Shown here piece by piece: positions 31,929-39,357 of a DNA stretch of 39,357 bases. The DNA is from Paracoccaceae bacterium (GTDB lineage: Bacteria > Pseudomonadota > Alphaproteobacteria > Rhodobacterales > Rhodobacteraceae). The first letter of the stretch is position 1; the number at the start of each line of letters is the position of its first letter. The notes under the pieces were generated by a model. The model worked only from the letters and a program-made list of their open reading frames with translations, made no database searches and was not told where the DNA came from. Location: the NCBI GenBank assembly GCA_022448925.1, contig JAKVCP010000027.1, positions 1 through 39,357 on the forward strand. Direction: 5' to 3'. A program made the position numbers and the translations under genes.

Positions 31929-33173
31929 ATGACCCCAACCCCTGATTTGCTGCGTGTCTTCGGACGCATCGGGCTTTTGTCTTTTGGCGGCCCTGCTGCG
32001 CAAATTGCCGTAATGCACCGTGAACTTGTCGAAGAGCGCCCCTGGCTAACAGAGAAAGAATTTCTGAACGCGCTGAGCTTTTGCATGCTGTTGCCCGGTC
32101 CTGAAGCGATGCAACTGGCCACCTATGCCGGTTGGAAGTTACGCGGTGTGGCCGGAGGATTGCTCGCCGGATCCCTGTTTGTCCTGCCCGGAGCCCTTGT
32201 CATTGCTGCGCTGGCGCTTCTCTACACGAGCCACGGTACACAGCCCGCGACACAGGCCGCCCTGCTTGGCATCAAGGCCACGGTAATCGTGATTGTCGGC
32301 AAAGCCCTGTGGACTTTGGGCCAAAAGGCCTTGTCCGGCCCTGCGGCCTACGCCATCGCCCTTGCGGCCTTTGCCGCCATCTTTCTGGTCAATCTGCCAT
32401 TTCCGGCAATCATCGCAATCGCGGCCCTGTGGGGCTGGATGCGCGCCGCACCGATCCAGCATCCCCCCACAGCCTGGCCCCAGACCGGCACATCGGTCAA
32501 GACAATCGCAGTCTGGGTCACGCTGTGGCTGTCACCCCTCGCAGTCCTCTGGTTTCTTGGCCACGAGGGACTGTTCGAGATGGCGGCGTTCTTTGCCCAG
32601 CTGGCCGTTGTCACCTTTGGCGGAGCCTATGCCGTTTTGGCCTATATGACCCAAGAGGTCGTCACAACGCAGGGCTGGCTGACCACCGGGCAAATGGTGG
32701 ATGCCTTGGGGCTGGCAGAAACGACACCCGGCCCCCTGATCCTGGTCACGCAATTTGTCGGCATGATCACTGGGTACAGCTGGGGGGGCACGGCCCTCGC
32801 TCTGGGTGCCGGCCTGTTGACATTGTGGATGACGTTTGTGCCCTGTTTTCTCTGGATCTTTGCCGGCGCACCCTATGTCGAGCACGTGCTGGGCAGACCC
32901 CGCCTGCAAGGAGCGCTGCAGGCCATAACCGCAGCTGTGGTTGGCGTCATCCTGAATCTTTCTGTCTGGTTCGCCCTGCATGTCTATTTTACCCGCATTG
33001 TGCCATCACGACCCGGCGCGCTGTCATTCCCCCAGCCTGACATTGCAAGCTTTGATCCGACCGCGCTGGGGCTAACAGGTCTGGCCGCGGTTTTGATGTT
33101 GTGGTTGCGCTGCGGCCCGATTCTGACGCTTTGTGTTACAGCCACAAGCGCCTGGGTGTTGTCCTTGATTTGA
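31929..33173 (+). CDS. chrA: Chromate transporter family protein (ChrA)
   Basis: ChrA proteins are CHR-superfamily membrane transporters that export chromate, probably in exchange with protons. The 414-residue, two-half protein shows the family repeat: LLSFGGPAAQIAVMH plus LLPGPEAMQLATYAGWKL in the first half and VTFGGAYAVLAYMTQEVV plus LAETTPGPLILVTQFVG in the second. About ten to twelve hydrophobic helices are present. The start at 31929 (MTPTPDLLRVF) fits the family; an ATG at 31887 is also in frame, but neither has a strong ribosome binding site. Specificity for chromate is assumed from the family; many members are of unknown substrate. Confidence 0.9.
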   Translation: MTPTPDLLRVFGRIGLLSFGGPAAQIAVMHRELVEERPWLTEKEFLNALSFCMLLPGPEAMQLATYAGWKLRGVAGGLLAGSLFVLPGALVIAALALLYTSHGTQPATQAALLGIKATVIVIVGKALWTLGQKALSGPAAYAIALAAFAAIFLVNLPFPAIIAIAALWGWMRAAPIQHPPTAWPQTGTSVKTIAVWVTLWLSPLAVLWFLGHEGLFEMAAFFAQLAVVTFGGAYAVLAYMTQEVVTTQGWLTTGQMVDALGLAETTPGPLILVTQFVGMITGYSWGGTALALGAGLLTLWMTFVPCFLWIFAGAPYVEHVLGRPRLQGALQAITAAVVGVILNLSVWFALHVYFTRIVPSRPGALSFPQPDIASFDPTALGLTGLAAVLMLWLRCGPILTLCVTATSAWVLSLI

Positions 33174-33252
33174 ACCGTCGAAATTCACCTCCGCACCCTT
33201 TCGTTTCCGAAAAAATCGAATATGCTGCGCGAAACCTGAGGGAGCCCAGACA

Positions 33253-33723
33253 ATGTCGCGCAGCATCGACTACAGCAACCTGATGCATCAAGCCATGCAC
33301 AGCGCCATGCGCGGCGTGATCTATGTGGTGTTGCAGGATGTGATGGAACACGGCCTTCCAGGAGAGCACCATTTCTTTATCACATTCGACACAAGCCACC
33401 CAGAGGTGGAGCTTGCAGATTGGATCAAGGACCGCTTTCCGGGTGAAATGAACATCGTTCTTCAGCACGAGTTTGAAGATCTCGACGTCACGGAAGAGGG
33501 CTTTTCCGTAACGCTGAGTTTCGGCGATGTGCCTGAACGTCTGTACATCCCTTATGCCGCTCTCAAGAACTTTGTGGATCCCTCGGTTGAATTCGGGCTG
33601 CAGTTCCAGGCGCTTGAAGGTGCCGAGGATCCCAAGGAAACACTGGCTGACGCCGAGCCGGAAGAGCCTCTGCAGGAAAAGGCCGACGCCGAGGTTGTAA
33701 GCCTCGACAGTTTTCGAAAGTGA
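33253..33723 (+). CDS. sspB: ClpXP adaptor SspB, alphaproteobacterial type
   Basis: SspB binds the ssrA tag and delivers tagged proteins to ClpXP. The 156-residue product has the compact SspB domain (YSNLMHQAMHSAMRGVIYVV, FFITFDTSHPEVELADWI, MNIVLQHEFEDLDV, FSVTLSFGDVPERLYIPY), an acidic, flexible linker and the C-terminal ClpX-docking motif VVSLDSFRK. GAGGGAG precedes the ATG at good spacing. It lies within 2 kb of ssrA, which makes the tag, with chrA between. Confidence 0.94.
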   Translation: MSRSIDYSNLMHQAMHSAMRGVIYVVLQDVMEHGLPGEHHFFITFDTSHPEVELADWIKDRFPGEMNIVLQHEFEDLDVTEEGFSVTLSFGDVPERLYIPYAALKNFVDPSVEFGLQFQALEGAEDPKETLADAEPEEPLQEKADAEVVSLDSFRK

Positions 33724-34750
33724 GCCCGACCAAGACACCTGCGCGCGCCTGACTGGCAGTGTCGCAGACAGCTTTCGCGACGCTCCATGTCGGAAATCCG
33801 CGCCTGATCGGCAGGCGCTGCGCACAGGCTCATGCTGAGATGACCACTGGCCCGATCTTGCTTTGCAAGGCTGCGGGTCCCCCTGCTGCGCCGCCGCGTT
33901 GCGACCCGCGCAGGCTCATTGACCCCGATCCTCCGGCGCCGGCCCTCCCCGCTTCACTCCAGCGGTCGGTCTGACATCGAAAGCCCCACGTTCCATTTTT
34001 AAGCGGGCCAGTGTCGCTTTCACTGCCGCAGCTATAGCACAAGCTCTTGGGCGGCTCACTTGGTCAGATATGGCCCGGCGGGGGCGTCACTCAGATCCTG
34101 TCAGACGCGTCCCACCAACAGGAAAGCACACCACAAATCTGATGGAATTCGACGCCAAGGCCAAGTGCAGCGGGGATATTTGCCACCGGCAAGGGGCCAG
34201 GGTCAGGTGTCATCATTCAGCCATGATCACAGCAGCAAGCCCGCAGTCGGACAGGAACACTTTCGGGCATTCATCGTCACATGGTGCCACGCGCCGCGAC
34301 CTTTGGAGCGCACAAAACAGTTTCTGACTGTGTGGTGGATTCTGGCCTGGTCAGCATCATGTGGGATCTGCACCTTGGGTCCCGTGGGTGACGGACTGCA
34401 TGGCGTGATCCGGTTTTTTCTTCAACCGTGTCGCGATACCAATCCGCACCGGTGCCGCAGTCAAAGAGCATGTGTCCGGCGGTTCGCCAGATGCCAAGCA
34501 GGGCCTACGTACCAACGTCGTCGCTGTGTGGCGCGGCGGTCAGAAACAGCCGCCATGGGCGTCAGGAGCGTCGCGCCACAGCCAGGCACTGAACTTAATG
34601 AGTATGCCTCCTCTGGAAACGCGCTTGCCATCGACGCGTGCTCAGCCGTGAAAAGATCGCAGCTTTGCCATCCATGCAGTGCGCAGCCAAGACGGACTTT
34701 CATGTCGCCGCTCTGTTCTCGGAGCCGGGAAATACGGCCAAACGGTGCAA
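33724..34750. other. About 1 kb without a recognised gene
   Basis: The stretch between sspB and the LysR gene has several overlapping frames on both strands but no frame with both a ribosome binding site and a recognisable domain. Minus-strand frames at 34277-34754 contain fragments that faintly resemble protein sequence, so a decayed gene is possible, but I could not identify a family. No tRNA or repeat was seen. Confidence 0.5.
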
Positions 34751-35692
34751 TCAATGCGCCCTGAGTCTGGTGGATTTTCCATCACACCCGTCCGCTTCAT
34801 CGCCGATAAACCGGTCGCTCAGAGACTGTAACTGGGCGATCAGGAACTCGGCCAGCAGACGCACAGGCTCGCTCTGGCCTGAGCCCGCTTGCAGAACAAC
34901 CCAGACAGACCGGTCCGTGATAGTTCTGGTGCCGGGCACACGCACCAAATCAGGGTACTGTGTGGTGAAACAGACAGGCAGATACCCCATCCCCTGCCCC
35001 TCAAGGATCATCGGACACACCATCGCGGAATTGCGCAAGCGGTGGCGCACGCGCGCCATCGGAAAGGGACTGCGTTCGACCCAGACCGATCGGTCTTCAT
35101 GATCGCCCGCGCCCACCCAGCACAGGCCCTCGCCCTTGGGGCCGCGTTTGTACCAATGCAGATCCAGATAGCGTTGTGCCGCAAAAACGGCATGGGAACA
35201 CGTGGACACATGGTGCCAAGCTGCATCCTCAGCGGCCTTGTGGGAGATACGAACCGCAAGGTCGGCATCCCCTAAAAGCGCACTCCTTGGCTGGTCGGCA
35301 TCGGAAACATCAAGGTCAATTTCGGGATAGGCCCGGGAAAACCGGCCCAATATCGGGCCCATGAACAGCTGACTGAGCAAAGCAGGCACCAGCAACTTCA
35401 CAGTGCCTGATGGCTTCCGCTCCTTTCCCTGCAGTCGCTGACAAAGTCCCTGAACCGCCCGTTCTGCGGCCTCAGCCTCTGGCAAGAGGGCCTTTCCTCG
35501 CGGGGTCAGATGCAATCCGGTGCGGGTACGATCAAACAATTGGACATCAAATGCGGCCTCCATCGCCCGGATGTGTCGGTCGACCGTGGCATGATTGCCG
35601 CCCATTGCATCGGCAGCCGCCCGAAGACTGCCACCGCGGGCGACAGCCAGAAAATAGGGCAAACCAGTCCAGTCCATTGAGGGTTTTGACAT
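34751..35692 (-). CDS. LysR-family transcriptional regulator
   Basis: The 313-residue product has a LysR winged HTH (YFLAVARGGSLRAAADAMGG, NHATVDRHIRAMEAAFDVQLFDRTRTGL) and an effector domain from about residue 92 (GTVKLLVPALLSQLFMGPIL). The start at 35692 follows AAGGA by about 9 bases; ATG 35677 is also in frame. The long upstream frame to 35959 is non-coding by composition. It is divergent from fumC over a 600-bp gap, so regulation of fumC is possible but unproven. A two-armed inverted repeat at 35776-35795 lies about 85 bp upstream of its start. Confidence 0.87.
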   Translation of the reverse strand: MSKPSMDWTGLPYFLAVARGGSLRAAADAMGGNHATVDRHIRAMEAAFDVQLFDRTRTGLHLTPRGKALLPEAEAAERAVQGLCQRLQGKERKPSGTVKLLVPALLSQLFMGPILGRFSRAYPEIDLDVSDADQPRSALLGDADLAVRISHKAAEDAAWHHVSTCSHAVFAAQRYLDLHWYKRGPKGEGLCWVGAGDHEDRSVWVERSPFPMARVRHRLRNSAMVCPMILEGQGMGYLPVCFTTQYPDLVRVPGTRTITDRSVWVVLQAGSGQSEPVRLLAEFLIAQLQSLSDRFIGDEADGCDGKSTRLRAH

Positions 35693-35775
35693 TTCATCGA
35701 TCCTTGGCGAGTTGCCATACCTTCGCAGGGAAATCTGTATCAAAAGTGAACCATCAAGCAGCCCTGTTTCGCCGA

Positions 35776-35795
35776 GTGGATCAAAATTGATCCAC
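35776..35795. promoter_or_regulatory. Inverted repeat upstream of the LysR gene
   Basis: Arms GTGGATCAA and TTGATCCAC (9 bp) are separated by two A residues. A symmetrical site of this size 85 bp from a LysR start could be its autoregulatory operator. It has no T-N11-A context that I can confirm, so the role is inference. Confidence 0.5.
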
Positions 35796-36052
35796 GCCAC
35801 ACCCAATCCCAAACCAATTCCCAAACTGGCCTGCCGATCCGCGCCCCTCGCGTGGCAGACACACAGGCCTATCGCGGCCTGAGTGTTCGCAGGCGCAGGC
35901 CCGTTCACCGGTCTGCCAAGGGCAGCGGGGCAAAACGGTGGGGCAAGGTAGAAGGGCATACCTGCAGCGACGATCCAAGGCGCAAAGGGATCGTCACGAT
36001 TGCGCGCTTATCGGCGGCACCAAAGCCCAAGACGTGTCACGGCAGACCACGG

Positions 36053-36171
36053 CACACCCTGGCACGTCGGGGCGCGGCGTGGCTCTCCAAGACACACCCT
36101 GGGGCGTCGGGGCGAGCATGGCACTCCATGGCACATCCGGGCACGCCGGGGCGCGGCATGGCAGGCATCAC
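36053..36171 (+). repeat. Three imperfect ~40-bp repeats upstream of fumC
   Basis: Units begin at about 36053, 36093 and 36132, each with CACACCCT or CACATCCG, followed by GGGGCG-rich sequence and a GGCAT or GGCGT word. The copies differ at many positions but keep a 39-40-bp period. They lie 140-260 bp before fumC with no gene in them, and the rest of 35796-36310 shows no feature beyond the fumC ribosome binding site. They may be a degenerate regulatory array or simply old tandem duplications. Confidence 0.65.
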
Positions 36172-36310
36172 AGGCGCAACAAGAGGCCGGGCGTGGACAG
36201 CGTTATCGCAAACACGCAAACCGACATCAAAGATCGTGCGGCGCTTTCCGTTGCACGGCACCAAGACAGTCGCTAAACCCCCGACAACCTAGCGTTTCCG
36301 GAGAACTCTC

Positions 36311-37705
36311 ATGACCGCAACCCGCACCGAATCCGACAGCTTTGGCCCCCTCGAGGTCCCCGCCGACAAATATTGGGGTGCACAGACCCAGCGCTCGATC
36401 ATGAACTTTCCGATCGGCTGGGAAAAACAACCCGTGGCAATCGTGCGGGCCCTTGGCGTGATCAAGCAGGCCTGTGCGATGCAGAACAAGGCAACCGGCA
36501 CGTTGGACGCCGCCATTGCGGACGCGATCATTCAGGCCGCCGGCGAAGTCTTTGAGGGTCGGTTCGATGACAATTTTCCCCTCGTCGTGTGGCAAACCGG
36601 ATCCGGCACTCAATCCAACATGAATTCGAACGAGGTGATCGCCAACCGCGCAATCGAGATCCTGGGAGGCGTCATTGGGTCAAAGGATCCGGTACATCCC
36701 AATGACCATTGCAACATGGGCCAATCCTCGAACGATACATTTCCAACGGCCATGCACATTGGCGCGGCGATGATGGTTCGCGATGTCTTGATGCCGGGCC
36801 TGACAAAGCTTGCCGAAGGTCTCGAAGCCAAATCCGAGGAATTCAAGGACATCATCAAGATTGGCCGCACTCACACCCAGGATGCGACCCCGCTGACCCT
36901 GGGCCAGGAATTTTCAGGCTATGCCCATATGATCAGATCCGGGATTGCCCGTATCGAGGCAGCCATGCCGGGGATTTATGAACTCGCGCAGGGCGGCACC
37001 GCCGTTGGCACCGGACTGAACACCCAGACCGGCTGGAGCGAGGCCGTCGCCGCCAACATGGCCAGGATCACCGGACTTCCCTTTGTGACAGCACCGAACA
37101 AATTCGAAGCGCTGAGTGCCCATGACGCCATGGTCTTTCTATCTGGCGCTCTCGCCACGGTTGCAGGCAGCATGTACAAGATTGCCAACGATATCCGCTT
37201 TCTTGGCTCGGGACCACGCTCTGGCCTTGGAGAACTGATCCTGCCCGAGAATGAACCCGGCAGCTCGATCATGCCGGGCAAGGTCAATCCAACCCAAGCC
37301 GAGGCCATGACCCAGGTCGCCGCACACGTCATGGGCAACAACGCCGCAATGACCTTTGCGGGCAGCCAGGGCCACTTTGAACTGAATGTCTATAACCCGA
37401 TGATGAGCTACAACCTGATGCAGTCGATCCAATTGCTGGGTGACGTGGCTGACAGCTTCACCGAACGGATGCTCAACGGCATTCAGGCCAATGAACCACG
37501 CATCGAAAAGCTGATGAAGGAATCGCTCATGCTGGTCACGGCACTTGCGCCCACGATCGGCTATGACAATGCCACCAAGGTCGCAAAGACGGCCCACAAG
37601 AACGGCACAACGCTGAAAGAAGAGGCCATCGCGCTGGGGTTCGTCGATGAGGCAACCTTTGACAAGGTGGTCCGCCCGGAACAAATGATCGGGCCCAAGA
37701 GCTGA
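36311..37705 (+). CDS. fumC: Fumarate hydratase, class II
   Basis: FumC reversibly hydrates fumarate to malate in the TCA cycle without an iron-sulfur cluster. The 464-residue protein is full length, with [21 protein letters not shown] at the start, [34 protein letters not shown] and the fumarase/lyase signature [11 protein letters not shown] near residue 317. A CGGAGA site precedes the ATG. The stop TGA overlaps the start of the next gene by one base, starting a three-gene coupled unit that ends in a terminator at 38137-38165. Confidence 0.97.
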   Translation: MTATRTESDSFGPLEVPADKYWGAQTQRSIMNFPIGWEKQPVAIVRALGVIKQACAMQNKATGTLDAAIADAIIQAAGEVFEGRFDDNFPLVVWQTGSGTQSNMNSNEVIANRAIEILGGVIGSKDPVHPNDHCNMGQSSNDTFPTAMHIGAAMMVRDVLMPGLTKLAEGLEAKSEEFKDIIKIGRTHTQDATPLTLGQEFSGYAHMIRSGIARIEAAMPGIYELAQGGTAVGTGLNTQTGWSEAVAANMARITGLPFVTAPNKFEALSAHDAMVFLSGALATVAGSMYKIANDIRFLGSGPRSGLGELILPENEPGSSIMPGKVNPTQAEAMTQVAAHVMGNNAAMTFAGSQGHFELNVYNPMMSYNLMQSIQLLGDVADSFTERMLNGIQANEPRIEKLMKESLMLVTALAPTIGYDNATKVAKTAHKNGTTLKEEAIALGFVDEATFDKVVRPEQMIGPKS

Positions 37706-37881
37706 TGTCTGAACCGGTCAACCTGAACCGGTTTCGAAAAGCCAAGGCGCGGGCCGAAAAAAAGGCCCGCGCTGAGGAAAACGTGGTCAAGCACGGTCGC
37801 AGCAAAAGCGCCAAAGTACGAGACCGCGCCCAGGTCAACAAGGCCAAACGCGATCTTGATGGAAAGCGACGCGAGGAATGA
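37705..37881 (+). CDS. DUF4169 small basic protein
   Basis: The 58-residue product begins [18 protein letters not shown] and is highly charged (about 40 percent Lys, Arg and Glu), predicted to be one long helix. It matches DUF4169, a family found downstream of fumC in Rhodobacterales. Function is unknown. Its ATG overlaps the fumC stop (TGATG) and its stop overlaps the next ATG (ATGA), so all three genes are coupled. Confidence 0.88.
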   Translation: MSEPVNLNRFRKAKARAEKKARAEENVVKHGRSKSAKVRDRAQVNKAKRDLDGKRREE

Positions 37882-38105
37882 GCCTCCGCCCCGTCAAGCA
37901 CTCTCTGACATTGCGCGGACATCGCACCAGCGTATCACTCGAAGACCCGTTCTGGCAGGCCTTTCGCGAAATCGCCGCGGCACAAGGCAAACCGATCAAT
38001 GTTCTGGCTGCCGAGATCGACGCATCCCGCGGGGTCGAAGCGGGCCTCGCCTCGGCGATCCGGGTCTTTGTCCTGGCTCATTACAGAGACAAGGCAGGCA
38101 CCTAG
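37878..38105 (+). CDS. Ribbon-helix-helix domain protein (RHH_4 type)
   Basis: The 75-residue product carries a conserved RHH-type domain (HSLTLRGHRTSVSLEDPFWQ, then REIAAAQGKPINVLAAEID, SAIRVFVLAHYRDKA). Such small RHH proteins usually bind DNA as dimers, but this family has no proven target. The ATG overlaps the DUF4169 stop by 4 bases. Coupling with fumC suggests a dose-related role, but there is no direct evidence. Confidence 0.88.
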   Translation: MSLRPVKHSLTLRGHRTSVSLEDPFWQAFREIAAAQGKPINVLAAEIDASRGVEAGLASAIRVFVLAHYRDKAGT

Positions 38106-38136
38106 GCCAGAGCGAGGCGCATCCAGCCAAAAAAAG

Positions 38137-38165
38137 AGCGGCAGGTGTGACCCTTGCCGCTTTTT
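38137..38165. terminator. Bidirectional terminator between the fumC operon and amt
   Basis: A 7-bp stem (38137-38143 with 38155-38161, AGCGGCA/TGCCGCT) closes an 11-base loop and is flanked by a run of A on the left and five T on the right. It can therefore serve the plus-strand fumC operon and the minus-strand amt gene. Confidence 0.88.
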
Positions 38166-38184
38166 ACATCATACAACGCGGTGA

Positions 38185-39357
38185 TCAACTCGCGTGGTCA
38201 TAAGCCCGCTCGCCATGCACAGTGATATCAAGCCCCTGTGTCTCTGTGTCGTCATCGACGCGCAGGGGCGTGATGGCCTTGACCACAAACACCAGCACCA
38301 CGGTCACCACGACCGTGAAAAGCCCAACAATCACCAGCGACCCGAGTTGCGCAGCCCAGGCTCCCGCGCCGAAGACCGCAATCATGATCGTACCAAAAAT
38401 GCCGCCCACTCCGTGCACGGCGAAGACATCCAGCGTGTCGTCGATTTTCAGCATGTTACGGATCACATTCACAGCTTCCTGACACAGGACACCCGCGACA
38501 GCGCCGATGATCAAGGCCTCAACCGGGCCGACAAATCCAGAGGCTGGCGTGATCGAGGCCAAGCCCGCAATCGTGCCTGTGACCATACCCACCAGCGAGG
38601 TCTTGCCAAACTTCACCCGTTCCCACAGGGCCCAGGTCAAAGAGGCCGTGGCAGCCGAAATATGCGTGACCGTCAAGGCCATGGCCGCGCCGCCATCTGC
38701 CGCCAACTGCGATCCGCCGTTGAAGCCGAACCAGCCGACCCACAGCATTGCCGCGCCGATCATCACATACCCCGGGTTGTGCGGCGGCACCGTTTGGGTC
38801 CGGCGCGCGCCCAACAGGACGGCAATCACCAGCGCTGCGATGCCGGCGGTCTCATGCACGACGATGCCGCCTGCGAAGTCCTTGACCCCAGTATCGCCAA
38901 AAATGCCGCCGTCAGCCAGCATGCCGCCGCCCCAGACCCAGTGCACGACCGGCGCATAGCACAGCAACATCCACAACCCCGAGAACAGGAGAACGAAGCC
39001 AAAGCCAATCCGCTCAACATAGGCTCCGACGATCAAGGCCGGAGTGATGATGGCAATAGACATCTGAAAGGCAAAGAACAGGACTTCGGGCAGCGCGCCC
39101 GACAGTGCGTCCGTTCCGACGCCGGACAGGAACATCTTGTCCAGACCGCCCCAGTACCCGCTGCCACCGCTGCCGAAAGCGATTGAATAGCCAACCACGA
39201 GCCATAGCACGCTCATCAAACAGGCAATTGCATAGCATTGCATAAACACGCTGAGCACATTTCGCGCACGCACAAGGCCGCCGTAGAACAAGGCCAGACC
39301 TGGCAACGTCATGAACAGCACCAAAGCTGTCGCCACAATGATCCAGGCGGTATCCGC
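38185..39357 (-). CDS. amt: Ammonium transporter (Amt family), 5' end cut by window
   Basis: Amt proteins conduct ammonium as NH3 through a trimeric membrane channel. About 390 residues are visible. The N-terminal signal segment and first helix lie beyond the right edge; the frame is open to 39357, and any start codon inside the window is not the true one. Family marks are LPGLALFYGGLVRARNVLS, WVWGGGMLADGG, DFAGGIVVHETAGIAALV with the first pore His, FNGGSQLAADGG and FAVHGVGGIFGT with the second. The cytoplasmic tail ends GLDITVHGERAYDHAS, an Amt-type C-terminus. A glnK gene, commonly upstream, may lie outside the window. Confidence 0.95.
   Translation of the reverse strand, partial: ADTAWIIVATALVLFMTLPGLALFYGGLVRARNVLSVFMQCYAIACLMSVLWLVVGYSIAFGSGGSGYWGGLDKMFLSGVGTDALSGALPEVLFFAFQMSIAIITPALIVGAYVERIGFGFVLLFSGLWMLLCYAPVVHWVWGGGMLADGGIFGDTGVKDFAGGIVVHETAGIAALVIAVLLGARRTQTVPPHNPGYVMIGAAMLWVGWFGFNGGSQLAADGGAAMALTVTHISAATASLTWALWERVKFGKTSLVGMVTGTIAGLASITPASGFVGPVEALIIGAVAGVLCQEAVNVIRNMLKIDDTLDVFAVHGVGGIFGTIMIAVFGAGAWAAQLGSLVIVGLFTVVVTVVLVFVVKAITPLRVDDDTETQGLDITVHGERAYDHAS

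Noticed and set aside
34277-34754. Minus-strand frames with fragments such as MLFDCGTGADWY
   Set aside because: They could be the relic of a gene, but no metallo-beta-lactamase-type HxHxDH or other motif follows and the frames are short and overlapping.
36053-36171. Short repeats before fumC as a possible CRISPR
   Set aside because: The units are imperfect and directly adjacent, with no constant repeat and variable spacers and no cas gene nearby.

Overview
The window looks like a chromosomal segment of a marine Roseobacter-group alphaproteobacterium (Rhodobacterales). The evidence is the DMSP demethylase DmdA next to the acrylyl-CoA reductase AcuI, a two-piece circularly permuted tmRNA with the alphaproteobacterial tag ANDNRAPVALAA, an alpha-type SspB, a ccmABCDG operon, and Roseobacter-like versions of MmsA, FliG, CoaD, DUF4169 and RHH proteins. 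No insertion sequence, prophage, CRISPR array or integrase was recognised. Gene density is high and coding style is uniform.

Layout, left to right. 1-4.4 kb: a 47-residue membrane peptide, gap with a terminator, a GcvA-like LysR regulator, coaD, a two-CBS protein and a frameshifted LysR gene divergent from mmsA. 4.5-12 kb: valine catabolism. mmsA is followed by a strong terminator, then an oddly built RHH-TM-EF-hand protein and a YbdK-like ligase, then an operon of acyl-CoA dehydrogenase, a small membrane protein, and a single reading frame that joins 3-hydroxyisobutyryl-CoA hydrolase to 3-hydroxyisobutyrate dehydrogenase. 12-18.2 kb: a TPR protein, an isolated fliG, an LpxL-type acyltransferase, a DUF1223 thioredoxin-like protein, a DEAD-box helicase and a 45-residue exported peptide. 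18.3-21 kb: ccmABCDG on the minus strand. 21.3-24.5 kb: photolyase, a cysteine-desulfurase-like enzyme and a VOC protein. 24.6-26.3 kb: an exported caspase-fold protein with a coiled coil and a PDZ-like domain, preceded by a 5-bp tandem repeat. 26.3-31.3 kb: a minus-strand operon DUF2182-DUF1326-DinB-dmdA-acuI, facing a GntR regulator across a perfect 24-bp palindrome. 31.4-33.7 kb: ssrA, chrA, sspB. 34.7-39.4 kb: a LysR regulator, fumC-DUF4169-RHH, and an amt ammonium transporter cut by the right edge.

How they fit together (inference): the valine genes supply every step from isobutyryl-CoA to propionyl-CoA except enoyl-CoA hydration, which may be encoded elsewhere. AcuI also ends in propionyl-CoA, reached from DMSP-derived acrylate, so both large catabolic blocks feed the same intermediate. 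ssrA makes the degradation tag and sspB makes the adaptor that delivers tagged proteins to ClpXP.

The best candidate for something undescribed is the DMSP operon. Three uncharacterised, Cys/His-rich or DinB-fold genes lie between a GntR-controlled promoter and dmdA, and appear to be translationally linked to it. Next are the fused pathway enzyme, the membrane-anchored RHH/EF-hand protein, and the caspase-PDZ protein with its repeat-bearing leader.
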